Numbered from the stretch's first letter, positions 8,035 through 19,442 are shown. The stretch is DNA of 64,000 nucleotides from Halorussus marinus (GCF_004765795.1 NZ_SBIV01000003.1:124001-188000), one strand, 5' to 3'. A program made the numbers and translations. Notes: generated by a model not told the origin, from the sequence alone.

Positions 8035-9247
8035 GGTGGACCACCTCCCCGTCTTTCAGCACGGTCCCGACCGCGTTCACGCCGAAGTTGTACGGGACGT
8101 GGACGTAGGTCGGGGCGTCGAGCACCGCCAGATCGCCCGGCGATCCCTCCCGGAGGGTGCCGACGCCGTCGTCGAGATCGAGCGCGCTCGCGGCGTTCGC
8201 GGTCGACGCCACCAGCGCCTCGGCGGGGGTCAGCCCCATCTCGACGCACGCCAGCGACGCCGCGAACCCCATGCTCTGGCTGTAGCAGTTGGGGTTGAAG
8301 TCGGTCGCGATCGCCACGTCCGCGCCCGCCTCGACGAAGGCCCGCGCGTCGGCGTACTCGGCGCCGAGCCCGAACGCGGTCCCCGGGAGCAACACCGGCA
8401 CCACGTCGGCCTCGACGAGCGCGTCGATGTCGTCGGCCGTCGAGTGGAGCAGATGGTCGGCGCTCGCGGCCCCGACCTCGGCGGCGAGTCGGGTGCCGCC
8501 GATGTGCGCCAGCTCCTCGGCGTGGACCTTCGGCGTCAGGCCCGCCTCCGCGCCGGCTTCGAGCACGCGTCTGGACTGCTCGACGTCGAAGACGCCCTCC
8601 TCGCAGAACACGTCGCAGAACTCCGCGATGCCCTGGGAGGCGACCGCCGGGAGCTGGTCGTCGACGACATCGTCGACGTACTCGTCGGCGTCCCGGTCGG
8701 CCGGCACCGCGTGGGCGCCCATGAACGTCGCCACGACGTCGACGGGGTGGCGGTCGTCGGCCCGGTCGAGGACTTCCAGCATCCGGAGCTCGGTCTCGGT
8801 GTCGAGGCCGTACCCCGACTTCACCTCGACCGTCGTCGTCCCGTGGGCGAGCATGGTGTCGAGGTGGTCGAGCAGGTTCGACAGGAGTTCGTCGTCGCTG
8901 GCCTCCCGGGTCGCCCGCACCGTCCGGAGGATGCCGCCGCCGTCTTCGAGGATCTCCTGGTAGGTCTTCCCCCTGAGTTTCGCCTCGAACTCGTCGGAGC
9001 GGTCGCCCGCGAACACCGCGTGGGTGTGGGGATCGACGAACCCTGGGATCACGGCCTTCCCCGAGGCGTCGACCGCGTGGGTCGCGTTCTCGGGCGGGAA
9101 CTCGCGGGTCACGGGTCCGGTCGGGCCGACCCGGGCGACCGCGCCGTCCTCGATCGCGATCGCCGCCTCCTCGTAGACGCCGAGGCTCCCGTCCGGTTCG
9201 ACCGTCACGACCTCGCGGGCGTCGTGGACGACCGCGCTCACCGTCAT
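8027..9247 (-). CDS. hutI: Imidazolonepropionase
   Basis: A 406-residue amidohydrolase that opens imidazolone-5-propanoate to N-formimino-glutamate, the third step of histidine degradation. The metal-binding motif [11 protein letters not shown] is at residues 72-82. Additional ligand regions are [11 protein letters not shown], the [12 protein letters not shown] segment, and [12 protein letters not shown] near the C-terminus. The start ATG overlaps the stop of hutG (ATGA). Everything needed for activity is present. Confidence 0.97.
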   Translation of the reverse strand: MTVSAVVHDAREVVTVEPDGSLGVYEEAAIAIEDGAVARVGPTGPVTREFPPENATHAVDASGKAVIPGFVDPHTHAVFAGDRSDEFEAKLRGKTYQEILEDGGGILRTVRATREASDDELLSNLLDHLDTMLAHGTTTVEVKSGYGLDTETELRMLEVLDRADDRHPVDVVATFMGAHAVPADRDADEYVDDVVDDQLPAVASQGIAEFCDVFCEEGVFDVEQSRRVLEAGAEAGLTPKVHAEELAHIGGTRLAAEVGAASADHLLHSTADDIDALVEADVVPVLLPGTAFGLGAEYADARAFVEAGADVAIATDFNPNCYSQSMGFAASLACVEMGLTPAEALVASTANAASALDLDDGVGTLREGSPGDLAVLDAPTYVHVPYNFGVNAVGTVLKDGEVVHRA

Positions 9248-10181
9248 GGCTCGGCCCCCGACTGGCGCGCGCTCAGGAGGTGGGCGATCGCTCGCGCGCC
9301 GGCGCTCGCGGTCAGAGCCGCCGACCCCTGCTCAAGGGGCGGCGCACACTCCACGACTTCGAAGCCGGCGAGGCGGTCTTCCTCGCCGAGCAGTCGGAGC
9401 ATCCGGAACAGCTCTCTGGTCGTGATACCGCCGGGCGTCGGGGCGCTCACGCCGGGCGCGGCCGCGGCGTCGAGCACGTCGAGGTCGACGCTGACGTAGA
9501 CCCGGTCTACGCTCGCCACCGCGTCGAGCGCGCGGTCGACCGCCCCGATCTCGTCGTCGCCGACCTCCTCGCTGGTGACGACCTCGCCGCCGCGCTCGCG
9601 GACGAACTCGGCGTACGCCGTCGAGGTCTCGAAGTGGCGCGCGCCGACGCAGGCGTAGGCGTCGAGCCCGGCGTCGTAGAGCTGGCGGTAGGGGCTCCCG
9701 CTGGTGGGGTCGTCGCCGACGTCCCGCACGTCGAGGTGGGCGTCGAAGTTGACTACCCCGAGCGACCCCTCCGCCAACAGCGGCGCGGCGTTCGGGTACG
9801 TCATCGAGTTGTCCCCGCCGAGAAAGACCGGGAAGGCGTCGGCGTTGTGGACCCGTTCGGCGATGGTCCGGACCCGGTCCTGAAGCTCCGCGACCGACTC
9901 CGGGGGCGCCTGAAAGGTCACGTCGCCGAGGTCGGCGACCGACCCGACCGGCCCGGCGTCGAAGTGGTGGGTCTTGGTGCCGGCCAGTCGCTGGCGGAGC
10001 GCCGCGGGGCCCTCGGCGGCCCCCTTCCGACCGATGACCGCCCGGTCGAACGGCTCGCCGACCAGCGCGGCGTCGTAGCCGTCGGCGTCGTCGATGCTCG
10101 CGAGTTCGACTACGTGGCCGAACTGTTCGTCGTTGGCGTCGGTTGAGGTGCCCATCCAGTCGAAGGTTCGTGCGAGTTCGG

Positions 10182-10185
<4 letters not shown>
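9244..10185 (-). CDS. hutG: Formimidoylglutamase (arginase/agmatinase fold)
   Basis: A 313-residue ureohydrolase-fold protein that should cleave N-formimino-L-glutamate to glutamate and formamide. Binuclear manganese ligands are in GGDNS (123-127), NFDAHLD (146-152) and SVDLDVLD (232-239). It is distinguished from agmatinase mainly by its place between hutU and hutI. The start ATG at 10185 overlaps the hutU stop (ATGA). With this gene the pathway would run by direct hydrolysis rather than by tetrahydrofolate transfer. Confidence 0.95.
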
Positions 10186-11945
<1,760 letters not shown>

Positions 11946-12033
11946 ACGTTCGTGTTCGGGCGCGACCGGCAAATAGCTGAACCCCGCCCCTCGGAGGGTG
12001 ATTTAAATGAGTCGGGCGCGAATCCCGAGCCGA
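11946..12033. promoter_or_regulatory. Divergent promoter region between hut operon and regulator
   Basis: The 88 bases between hutU and the regulator carry two outward promoters. GATTTAAATG at 12000-12009 is a good TATA box about 25 bases before ATG 12034, implying a leaderless regulator message. TATTTG at about 11971-11976, read on the other strand, is the likely TATA box for hutU. The GC-rich stretch CCCCGCCCCTCGGAGGG between them could hold a regulator site. Confidence 0.5.
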
Positions 12034-12762
12034 ATGCACGAGGCGCTCCTCGGGATCGACCAGCCCGGCGCGTACGCCGACGCGACCGCCGGAACCGACA
12101 CGACGGTCGAGTTGTGGTGCAACGACCACTGCGACCTCCTCCACGTCAGCGGCGGGGCCGACTCGGACGCCGGGAGCCCCGCCGGCCGCGGGACGCGGAC
12201 CGACGCCAGTGCGACGGGGGCCGATCGCGACGCGGACGCGGGCGCGACGGCGGTCGTCGCCCACGTCGAGGCGACGGTCGGCGTCCGCGAGCGCCTCGTC
12301 GAGGACGGCCAGCGACTCCTCATCACCGACGACTGCCTGAAGTCGTCCGACGACGACCACATCGAATCGGTGCTCGCCGACCACGGCTGTCTGCTGGTCC
12401 CGCCGCTGACCTACGCCGACGGGACGAAGTGGTGTCGCGTGCTCGCGCTCGACCCCGCGAACCTCACCGGGTTCTACCGGGCGGTGGCGGCCGACCACCC
12501 GGTGACCGTCGAGTCCAAGCGCGAGGTCGCGTCGGTCGCGGCCGACCGGCCGCTACTCACCTTCCAGTCGGCGTTACCCGACCTCTCGGCCCGCCAGCGC
12601 GAGGCGCTCGCGACCGCGACGGAGTTTGGCTACTACCGGATCCCGCGCGATACGACCACCGCCGACCTCGCGGCCGAGATGGGCGTCGAGCGCCGCACCT
12701 TCGAGGAGCATCTCCGGCGCGCGGAGAACAAACTGCTCGGCGCGATGGTCGAGTACCTATAA
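12034..12762 (+). CDS. Bat-type helix-turn-helix regulator, probable hut regulator
   Basis: A 242-residue protein starting MHEALLGIDQPGAYADATAG. A variable N-terminal sensor-like domain (about 1-150) has an Asp/Ala/Thr-rich insert. The C-terminal bacterio-opsin-activator HTH domain begins at LSARQREALATATEFGYYRI and includes DLAAEMGVERRTFEEHLRRA (about 183-236). It is divergent from the hut operon and shares its promoter region, so control of histidine degradation is likely by position, though not proved. ATG 12034 is preferred over ATG 12007 because the latter lies inside the TATA box. Confidence 0.85.
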   Translation: MHEALLGIDQPGAYADATAGTDTTVELWCNDHCDLLHVSGGADSDAGSPAGRGTRTDASATGADRDADAGATAVVAHVEATVGVRERLVEDGQRLLITDDCLKSSDDDHIESVLADHGCLLVPPLTYADGTKWCRVLALDPANLTGFYRAVAADHPVTVESKREVASVAADRPLLTFQSALPDLSARQREALATATEFGYYRIPRDTTTADLAAEMGVERRTFEEHLRRAENKLLGAMVEYL

Positions 12763-12869
12763 GAGCCCGAGCGCCGCGACCGCGTGGGTCATCCCCGCGA
12801 CGAGCGGGACGAGGTCGCGACACCGGATCGGAACGTCGCTGGACGCGTCCGGCTCACCGGGCGCCGCGT

Positions 12870-13715
12870 TCACTCCGCCGGTAGCTCGATCCCCTCGGCC
12901 GCGAACCGGACGCTCGTTCGGCGGAGGTACTCCGATCGGATCCGCACGAGCGCCTCCCGGGAGGGCCGGTCGATCCAGAACCGGGTCTGGACGCCCGCCC
13001 GGCCGGCGTCGAGGTCGACGACCCGGACCGACGGCGTCGGCCGGTCGAGGATCTCCTCGTGGCGCTCGGCCTCGGCGACCAGCATCTCGGCCACCCGACC
13101 GAGGTCGGCGTCGTCGCCGACGTGGAAGGTGTACGAGACCCGCCGCGGGGACTTGGCGACCGCGTTGACCACTGCGGAGGTCGCGAGCTGGGAGTTGGGA
13201 ACCGTCAGCAGTTCGTTGTCGAACGTCCGGATCCGGGTCACCCGGAAGCTGATGTCCTCGATGACGCCCTCCCTGTCGCGCCACTGGATCCAGTCGCCGA
13301 TGTTGAACTCCGGGTCGGTGACGATGAACACGCCGCTGACGAGGTTCGAGGCGATGTCCCGGCTCGCGAACCCGGCGGCCACTGTCAGCGCGGCGACGAC
13401 GGTCGGCGGGATCGACAGCAGGTAGCCGTAGTCGGCGACGTCGAGCGCGACCCGGAGCGCGACGACGAGGACTCCGACGCGGATTCCCTTCACGAGCGCG
13501 TTCGCCGCGGTCCGGTTGATGCGGGCGTCCAGCGCCCGCTCGACCAGCGGTTCGAGCACCCATCGCCCGACCGCGTAGACCGCCGCGAACGCGACGGCGA
13601 ACTCCCCGACGCTCCACGCGAGTTCGATGTACCTGTCGGTCGGGAGCTCCGACGGCTCGGCTCCGGGTGCGACGCCGCTCACCGACCGACACACGCCCCG
13701 AGCCCCCCTGAACAT
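12870..13715 (-). CDS. MscS family mechanosensitive channel
   Basis: A 281-residue membrane protein. After two predicted membrane helices comes the pore-lining helix and beta-domain entry, with VAAGFASRDIASNLVSGVFI (about 130-149) and FNIGDWIQW, followed by GVIEDISFRVTRIRTFDNEL and VPNSQL. The C-terminal alpha/beta region ends in IELPAE. This is the small MscS class, which releases solutes on hypo-osmotic shock. It stands alone between the hut regulator and the ribbon-helix-helix gene. An upstream ATG at 13715 is used; a later start would also keep the channel core. Confidence 0.88.
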   Translation of the reverse strand: MFRGARGVCRSVSGVAPGAEPSELPTDRYIELAWSVGEFAVAFAAVYAVGRWVLEPLVERALDARINRTAANALVKGIRVGVLVVALRVALDVADYGYLLSIPPTVVAALTVAAGFASRDIASNLVSGVFIVTDPEFNIGDWIQWRDREGVIEDISFRVTRIRTFDNELLTVPNSQLATSAVVNAVAKSPRRVSYTFHVGDDADLGRVAEMLVAEAERHEEILDRPTPSVRVVDLDAGRAGVQTRFWIDRPSREALVRIRSEYLRRTSVRFAAEGIELPAE

Positions 13716-13845
13716 TCCGGCCGCTCAGTCGGTCTCGCGGACGGCCGTGTCCTTCGGCGCCTCTCGACGGCGCGCTGTCACCCGCGGTCGCCCGCGTCGC
13801 GTCTGACGAACGCTTAAGTGGCGAGCCCTGCGAACTGTCACCAAG

Positions 13846-14256
13846 ATGGGCAACAAGAACAAGACGATCTCCTTCCGGGTCAACGAGGACTCGTTCGAGA
13901 CGCTCCGGGAGATCGCCGAGGAGCGGGACCTCTCGCTGTCGGCGGTGTTCCGCGACTACGTCGACACGCTGGTCGCCCACGACGGTCGGGTGAAGGTCGT
14001 CCCCGAGAGCGAACTCGGCGAGCAGGCCGACGGCGAGGAGTTCCCCCCGAAGGTCGAGGTGTCGAAGAGCTTCGTCCGCGAACACGAACGCCTCGAACTC
14101 GAAGCCGAACACCTCCGCGAACAGCTACAGGAGTACAAGCAGTACGTCACCCGGCTTCAAGAGCAGGCCGAGGGCGACGGCGGCGTCGAGGAGGTCGTCC
14201 AACTGGAGGAACTCGACGACGAACTCGACACCGACGAGACCTATCGGCTGGGTTAG
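13846..14256 (+). CDS. Ribbon-helix-helix/coiled-coil protein
   Basis: A 136-residue acidic protein. Residues 1-45 (MGNKNKTISFRVNEDSFETL, then a helix-loop-helix with SLSAVFRDYVD) fit a ribbon-helix-helix DNA-binding fold. Residues about 80-115 form a charged coiled coil (VREHERLELEAEHLREQLQE), and the tail is acidic. It is likely a dimeric transcription factor or chromatin-associated protein. A short AT-rich TTAAG stretch is about 30 bases upstream of the start. Its stop overlaps the convergent neighbouring gene by four bases. Confidence 0.75.
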   Translation: MGNKNKTISFRVNEDSFETLREIAEERDLSLSAVFRDYVDTLVAHDGRVKVVPESELGEQADGEEFPPKVEVSKSFVREHERLELEAEHLREQLQEYKQYVTRLQEQAEGDGGVEEVVQLEELDDELDTDETYRLG

Positions 14257-14708
14257 CCCGACAGCCGGCGCTTCTTCTGGCGGGCCTCCTCGGCGGTCTC
14301 GCGCTCGCCCTCCACCGCCGCGAGCTCTTCGACGGCTTCGAGGGTCCGGACCGAGTTGTCGAGAAACGAGAGCACGTCGCCCGGATAGGCATACACCATG
14401 TAGTCGTCGGTCATCACGTCCACGATGGCTTCGGGGCCCAGCCCCTCCTCGCGGAGTTCGAGCAGGTAGCGCATGAACTTCCGCTCGGGACAGCCACAGT
14501 AGGGGTTGCTCTGACAGTCACAGTCCAGAAAGTCCTCCGCGAAGTCGAGCACCCGCTCTTGGGTGGTGTCGTCGAGTTGCGCGAGGTTCTGGCCCTGAAA
14601 CAGCATGTCGAGGGTCGCGCCCTTGAACGCTCCCTTGGGGATGTTGGTCTCGAGCTGGGAGCCGATCTGGCGGTGGTTTTTGACGTATATTTTGTCCGTA
14701 ATCGCCAC
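14253..14708 (-). CDS. Conserved haloarchaeal protein with CxC/CGC cluster
   Basis: A 151-residue protein starting with GTG (VAITDKIYVKNHRQIGSQLE). A distinctive cysteine cluster is present in DFLDCDCQSNPYCGCPERKF (about 64-83), followed by a helical region with DDYMVYAYPGDVLSFLD. The four clustered Cys residues suggest a metal or iron-sulfur site. I recognise it as a conserved haloarchaeal family without known function. It is convergent with the ribbon-helix-helix gene and its upstream side faces tRNA-His. Confidence 0.7.
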   Translation of the reverse strand: MAITDKIYVKNHRQIGSQLETNIPKGAFKGATLDMLFQGQNLAQLDDTTQERVLDFAEDFLDCDCQSNPYCGCPERKFMRYLLELREEGLGPEAIVDVMTDDYMVYAYPGDVLSFLDNSVRTLEAVEELAAVEGERETAEEARQKKRRLSG

Positions 14709-14841
14709 TGTTAGCCCCGAATATGGCGCTCGGACCCAAAAGCGTGTCGTCGTCTCGCTCCGGCCCGAACGCGTGAAAGCGTCCCAGTACCGCCGCGAGT
14801 CGTAACGTATTTTAATCCCACGAGGCTAGGTCTGGATGCGT

Positions 14842-14915
14842 GTCCGGGTTGGGGTAGTGGACCATCCTTCAGCCTTGTGGAGGCTGAGACGCGGGTTCGA
14901 TTCTCGCACCTGGAC
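14842..14915 (+). tRNA. tRNA-His (GTG)
   Basis: A 74-nt cloverleaf including the extra 5' G(-1) opposite C73 that identifies tRNA-His. The acceptor TCCGGGT pairs with ACCTGGA, with one G-T pair. The anticodon stem CAGCC/GGCTG encloses loop TTGTGGA with anticodon GTG. The T-arm is GCGGG-TTCGATT-CTCGC. There is no intron. A T-run (CTTTT) follows directly and may terminate transcription. The 3' end is not duplicated nearby, so no element is inserted here. Confidence 0.95.
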
Positions 14916-15019
14916 CTTTTCGACGCGAACCAAACGGCCAGTACTGCGAAACCCGCTTCGAGAGTTCCGAGTATCGCAGAAGAGATCGAACCCTGCGAGT
15001 CGGGTGTCGTCTCTCTCCG

Positions 15020-15400
15020 TCACCGCGCGGCCGACTCCCGCCGATACAGCCCGACGATGACGGCGATGAGACCGACCTGCGCGAGTTTGTCCGCGATTCC
15101 CAGCACCGAGAACGCCGGCGCGTTCACCAGATACCACGCGACGATCTGGACGCCGGTGAACGGGAGCCCGAGGAGGTACACCAGCCGACGGCGGTAGCCG
15201 ACCGCGACCGCGCCACCGCCGGCGAAAAAGCCGACGCCGGCGAGCAGGAAGCTCCAGCCCATCGGAGTTCCGAGAAACGAGACGCCGAGCACGAGATGTA
15301 TCGCCCCGGTGACGGCGGCGAGCGCGATGCCCGCCCACTGGAGCGCGGTCACGTCGCCGAGATCGAGGCCGCCACTCTGATTGGTGGTACCGATACCCAT
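15020..15400 (-). CDS. Small four-helix membrane protein
   Basis: A 126-residue protein from ATG 15400 (MGIGTTNQSGGLDLGDVTAL) with four predicted membrane segments (ALQWAGIALAAVTGAIHLVL, then FLLAGVGFFAGGGAVAVGY, LVYLLGLPFTGVQIVAWYLV and a last one ending at VGLYRRESAAR). No catalytic motif is seen. It follows the glycosyltransferase gene by 24 bases on the same strand and may be cotranscribed. Function unknown. Confidence 0.65.
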   Translation of the reverse strand: MGIGTTNQSGGLDLGDVTALQWAGIALAAVTGAIHLVLGVSFLGTPMGWSFLLAGVGFFAGGGAVAVGYRRRLVYLLGLPFTGVQIVAWYLVNAPAFSVLGIADKLAQVGLIAVIVGLYRRESAAR

Positions 15401-15424
15401 ACAAGGTCGTGTCGCTTCAGTCAC

Positions 15425-16537
15425 TTAAGACGGGAGGGTCTCGGCAACGAGGTCGCGCAGGCGGCGATGGAAGCGCTCGCTCGCGAAGCGGTCCCGCGCC
15501 AGCGAGGGCCTCGCGTCGCTCTCGACGGCCGCCGAGAGCTTCGCCGCCGCGTCCGGGACCGACTCGTAGAGCCGGCGGTCCTCGCCCGCGAGCACGTCGC
15601 GCTGGCCGCCCGAATCCGGCGCGAACGCCACCATCCCGGCGGCGACGTACTCCGCGACCGTCATCCCGAAGTGCTCGTCGGGCTTGGCGTTCAGGCCGTA
15701 CCTGTGGGTCGTCAGCAGAGTTTCGAGTCGGCCCCGGGGCACGTCGGTCTCGACCGTCACATGCGACCGGGCGGCCGCCGCGCGCTCGACGCGCTCGACG
15801 TACGACCGGTAGGCGGGCGCGGCCGACCCGACGACGTGGAGGTGGAGGTCGGGCCCGCGCTCGCGGACGGCGTCGACGATCCGGATCGCGTCGAGGGTCC
15901 GCTTGTCCGGCGCGATCCGGCCGGCGACCACCACCCCGTTCTCCCGGTCGGCCCAGTCGGCGCCGCCCGTGATCGGATCGACCGGCGGGTGGACGACGGC
16001 GGGTCGTCGGTCGTACCGCTCGGCCACGACGTCGGCGGTCCACGAGGAGTTCGCGACGAGCGTCGCGTCTCCGGGGAGTCGACCCCCGCCCACGCCGGCG
16101 AGGCGACTCCAGAGCGCGTCGAGCCGGGGGGCGTCCTCGTCGCCGACCGCCCGACCGTTGAACTGCGGGTAGTGGACGTACTGGACCGACGGGATCGGCG
16201 GCGCGAACTCGTTTGCGGTGCTGACCGCGGCGTCGTACCCGTCGGCGTGTCGCCGGAAGAACCGATCCAGCAGGACGCTCCGGACCGCGAGTAGCGGTCC
16301 CGCCCGGTCGGCCGCCGTCGCGAAAGCCCGGCCGAGGAGGCGGTCGCCGGGCGGCGTCCGGACCGGAACTGCGGCGTCGGTGTCGAACAGCCGATTGAGC
16401 CCGGCCAGCGGCGGGTGCGAGAGCGTGAACAACGTTACGTCGTGTACCTCCTGGAGCGCCTCGCAGACGTGCAGACAGACGGCGTCGGCGCCGCTCCGGA
16501 GATCGAGGGTGTTGTGAACGACCGCCAGCCGTGCCAT
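15425..16537 (-). CDS. GT4-type glycosyltransferase
   Basis: A 370-residue GT-B glycosyltransferase. The N-terminal acceptor domain starts MARLAVVHNTLDLRSGADAV. The donor domain has VVAGRIAPDKRTLDAIRIV and DLHLHVVGSA. The E-x7-E motif is in EHFGMTVAEYVAAG, followed by SGGQRDVL. It would transfer a sugar from a nucleotide-activated donor to lipid or glycan at the cytoplasmic face. ATG 16537 is chosen, since sequence upstream is Arg-rich and unlike the family. It is divergent from the oxidoreductase cluster that begins at 16702. Confidence 0.85.
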   Translation of the reverse strand: MARLAVVHNTLDLRSGADAVCLHVCEALQEVHDVTLFTLSHPPLAGLNRLFDTDAAVPVRTPPGDRLLGRAFATAADRAGPLLAVRSVLLDRFFRRHADGYDAAVSTANEFAPPIPSVQYVHYPQFNGRAVGDEDAPRLDALWSRLAGVGGGRLPGDATLVANSSWTADVVAERYDRRPAVVHPPVDPITGGADWADRENGVVVAGRIAPDKRTLDAIRIVDAVRERGPDLHLHVVGSAAPAYRSYVERVERAAAARSHVTVETDVPRGRLETLLTTHRYGLNAKPDEHFGMTVAEYVAAGMVAFAPDSGGQRDVLAGEDRRLYESVPDAAAKLSAAVESDARPSLARDRFASERFHRRLRDLVAETLPS

Positions 16538-16701
16538 ACGAAAACGACGGGCTCGCACGGCAAAACTCCGACGTTCCGGCGCCGGCGTCCGTACCGCTTC
16601 CACAACCGTTTTTATCGATTGGTCCTGCGCTACTGTATGAACGTTGTGACCGAGAGCCACGGTACCGGCGTCCGCGGCCGGTTCGCCGGCGCGATCGCGC
16701 C

Positions 16702-18669
16702 ATGAACTGCCTGTTCGTCGGCGCCGGCGAGGTGGCGCGCGAGTACGCCGCCGGGCTCGCCGACACCGATCTGGGGCTCGCGGCGGTCTGTGACCTCGAC
16801 CGCGAGCGCGCGGAGGGGCTGGCCGACGAGTACGGCGCGACCCCCTACGCGGACCTCTCGGCCGCGATCGCGGCCGAGCAGGCCCCGCTCGTTCTCAACC
16901 TCACCGGCCACGCGGCCCACGCGCCCGTCACCCGGACCGCGCTCGAAGCCGGCCGCCACGTCTTCAGCCAGAAGCCCCTGGCGATGGACGCGACGGTCGC
17001 TCGCGAACTCGTGGCGCTCGCCGACGAGCGGGGGCTCTCGCTCGCCTGCGCGCCGACCAACCCCGCGGGCGGTCCTCAGCGCCGGGCGGCGACCGCGCTC
17101 GCGGACGGTCGACTCGGGACGGTCCGGTTGGCCTACGCCCACGCCCACGTCGGTCGGGTGACCGAGTGGCACGACGATCCGGAGTCGTTCCTCCGCGTGG
17201 GGCCGCTGTACGACGGAGCGGTCTACCCGTTGACCCTGCTGGTCGCGTGGTTCGGCCCGGTCGAGCGCGTCCGCACCGCCGACGCCGCCGACCCGTGGCC
17301 CGACCGGGAAGCCCGTCGGCCGGAGCGTCCGAGCCACGTCGAGTCGACTCTCGGGTTCGCGTCGGGGCCGACGGTCAGGCTGACCGCGAGCCTCTACGCG
17401 CCCCACCGGAGTCGGGAGTTCAACGCCCTCGAACTCCACGGCGACGACGGCTCGGTGTACCTCCGGGACGCCGGCGCGATGACCGACGGCCCCGACCTCG
17501 TCTCGTTCGGCCGACAGGGCCGCGAGTACGTCTCGGTGCCGCCCCAGCGACCAGACGGCGATCGGGCGTTCGTCTCCGGGCCCGCCCGGTTCGCCGCCGA
17601 GATCCAACGCGGTCGCCAGACGCTCCGGACCGCGCGGCGGGCCGCCCACGTCGTCGCGACGTGCAACGCGATCGAGCGCGCCGCCGAGTCCGGATCGCCG
17701 GTCTCGGTCGACGCCGACGCGCCGCCCGCCGCCGCCCCGCACCCGCCCGAGTTCGGAGCCGAGTCGCGGTCGGACGCCGCGATCCGATTGCCGCCGGTCG
17801 GGGTCGGGTGCGCGCGCTACCGCGACGGCGAGTACGTCGACCGCCAGGACTCGATCGCCGCGGCCCTCGACGCGGGCTACCGGCTGCTCGACTCGGCGGA
17901 GCTGTACGGTAACGAGGCACGTATCGGCGATATTCTGGCCGCACCGGGGTCTCCTGATCGGTCGTCGCTCCACCTCACGAGCAAGGTGTGGAACACGAAC
18001 CACGGTCACGTCGCGGAGGCCTGCGAGACGACCCTCGACGCGCTCGGGATCGACCGACTCGACTCGTATCTCGTCCACTGGCCCGACGCGTGGGCGTATC
18101 AGGGGCCGCTCGTCGACCTCGCCTCCCGGCCGGTCGACGAGCAGGAGGCGCTGACGTTCCCCCGCGACGAGGACGGCGAGATCGTCGCGGCCGACGTGTC
18201 GCTGTCCGAGACGTGGCGGGCCATGGAACGACTGGTCGACCGCGGGCTGACCCGAGCCATCGGCGTCTGTAACGTCTCGGCCGATCGCCTCGCCGACCTC
18301 GTCGAGCGCGCCGACGTCGAGCCGTCCGTGGTGGAGGTCGAGACCCACCCGCTCGAACCTCGGCGGGACCTCGTCGCGTTCTGTCACCAGCGAGGGATCC
18401 GGGTGCTGGCCCACACGCCGCTGGCGTCGGGCGAGCTGGTCGGGAACCGGACGGTGGCGTCGGTGGCGGCCGACGCCGGCGTGGGGCCCGCGCAGGCGGC
18501 GCTGGCGTGGAACGTCCACCGCGGGGTCGTCCCGATCCCGTCGAGCACCGACGACGACCACCTCGTCGAGAATCTCGCGGCCGGCGCGGTCCGGCTCGAC
18601 GCCGAGCAGATCGCGCGACTCGACGGGCTGTCGGGCGCCGAACGATCGGCCGCGGGGTCCGACGCGTGA
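16702..18669 (+). CDS. Fusion: Gfo/Idh/MocA oxidoreductase plus aldo-keto reductase
   Basis: A 655-residue protein of two enzyme domains. Residues 1-340 are a Gfo/Idh/MocA-type NAD(P) dehydrogenase: the Rossmann start MNCLFVGAGEVAREYAAGL, the cofactor motif SQKPLAMD, and a C-terminal sheet domain. A Pro/Ala-rich linker (about 335-360) leads to an aldo-keto reductase with its full catalytic tetrad: Asp and Tyr in LLDSAELYGNE, Lys in TSKVW and His in LVHWPDAW. The NADP loop region near IPSSTDDDHLVENL is also present. The two domains probably act on successive carbonyl/alcohol positions of one substrate, unknown here. It overlaps the next gene (GTGA). Confidence 0.85.
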   Translation: MNCLFVGAGEVAREYAAGLADTDLGLAAVCDLDRERAEGLADEYGATPYADLSAAIAAEQAPLVLNLTGHAAHAPVTRTALEAGRHVFSQKPLAMDATVARELVALADERGLSLACAPTNPAGGPQRRAATALADGRLGTVRLAYAHAHVGRVTEWHDDPESFLRVGPLYDGAVYPLTLLVAWFGPVERVRTADAADPWPDREARRPERPSHVESTLGFASGPTVRLTASLYAPHRSREFNALELHGDDGSVYLRDAGAMTDGPDLVSFGRQGREYVSVPPQRPDGDRAFVSGPARFAAEIQRGRQTLRTARRAAHVVATCNAIERAAESGSPVSVDADAPPAAAPHPPEFGAESRSDAAIRLPPVGVGCARYRDGEYVDRQDSIAAALDAGYRLLDSAELYGNEARIGDILAAPGSPDRSSLHLTSKVWNTNHGHVAEACETTLDALGIDRLDSYLVHWPDAWAYQGPLVDLASRPVDEQEALTFPRDEDGEIVAADVSLSETWRAMERLVDRGLTRAIGVCNVSADRLADLVERADVEPSVVEVETHPLEPRRDLVAFCHQRGIRVLAHTPLASGELVGNRTVASVAADAGVGPAQAALAWNVHRGVVPIPSSTDDDHLVENLAAGAVRLDAEQIARLDGLSGAERSAAGSDA

Positions 18670-19442
18670 GCGAAGCGACCCGTTCTCCGCCCGGCGACCG
18701 GGTCCGGATCGAGGTCGCGGTGTCGGCGCTGATCGCGGGCCTCTGGCTGTTCGCCGGACTGCGAGTCACCGCCGGTCACGCCGACCCGCCGACCGCGAGG
18801 CGGTGGTTCGGCGTGGCGGGGGCGGTCGTCGTCGCGGAGCTCGCGTACCTCCGGCTCTCGCTCGACGCGTGTCGGCCCGAGTCGGGCGCCACTCGTCGCC
18901 GATCGCTCGGGCTCGCGAACGTGGTGACGCTGTGTCGGGGCGGGCTGTTCGCGTCGGTCGCGGGGTTCCTCGCGGTCCCGTCCGCCGGCCCGCTGGTGTG
19001 GGGGCCGTCGGTCTGCTACGGCGCGGGCGTCGCCCTCGACCGACTCGACGGCGCCGTCGCCCGGACTATCGGTCGCACGACGGCGCTCGGGGAGCGCCTC
19101 GACCTCGCGTTCGACACGCTCGGGTTCGTGGTCGCGCCGCTGGTCGCGGTCGCGTGGGGCCGGCTCCCGGTGTGGTACCTCTCGCTGTCGGCGGCCCGCT
19201 ACGTGTTCAAGGCCGGGGTCGCGTGGCGTCGACGCCGCGGGCGACCCGTCTGTGACCTCCCGGAGAGCCGGCTCCGGCGACCGCTGGCGGCGCTCCAGAT
19301 GTGCTTTCTCACGGTCGCGCTGGCGCCGGTGGTTCCGGCCGGCTCCCTGCGGGCGGTCGCGGCGGTCGTGCTGGCGCCGTCGCTGACCGTGTTCGCCCGC
19401 GACTACCTCGCGGTCTCGGGTCGGCTCCGGTCGACGCGTTGA
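18666..19442 (+). CDS. CDP-alcohol phosphatidyltransferase family protein
   Basis: A 258-residue membrane enzyme with GTG start overlapping the preceding stop (GTGA). The catalytic signature D-x2-DG-x2-AR-x8-G-x3-D-x3-D is intact: DRLDGAVARTIGRTTALGER followed by LDLAFD. About five hydrophobic segments surround it. Such enzymes move a CMP-linked diacyl or archaetidyl group onto an alcohol acceptor, making phospholipid head groups or inositol/glycerol phosphates. The neighbours suggest that the acceptor alcohol could be made by the flanking dehydrogenases; this is inference. Confidence 0.85.
   Translation: MSEATRSPPGDRVRIEVAVSALIAGLWLFAGLRVTAGHADPPTARRWFGVAGAVVVAELAYLRLSLDACRPESGATRRRSLGLANVVTLCRGGLFASVAGFLAVPSAGPLVWGPSVCYGAGVALDRLDGAVARTIGRTTALGERLDLAFDTLGFVVAPLVAVAWGRLPVWYLSLSAARYVFKAGVAWRRRRGRPVCDLPESRLRRPLAALQMCFLTVALAPVVPAGSLRAVAAVVLAPSLTVFARDYLAVSGRLRSTR

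Noticed and set aside
16630-18561. A 643-codon minus-strand frame opposite the oxidoreductase fusion
   Set aside because: Composition is that of an antisense shadow; the plus strand has all catalytic motifs.
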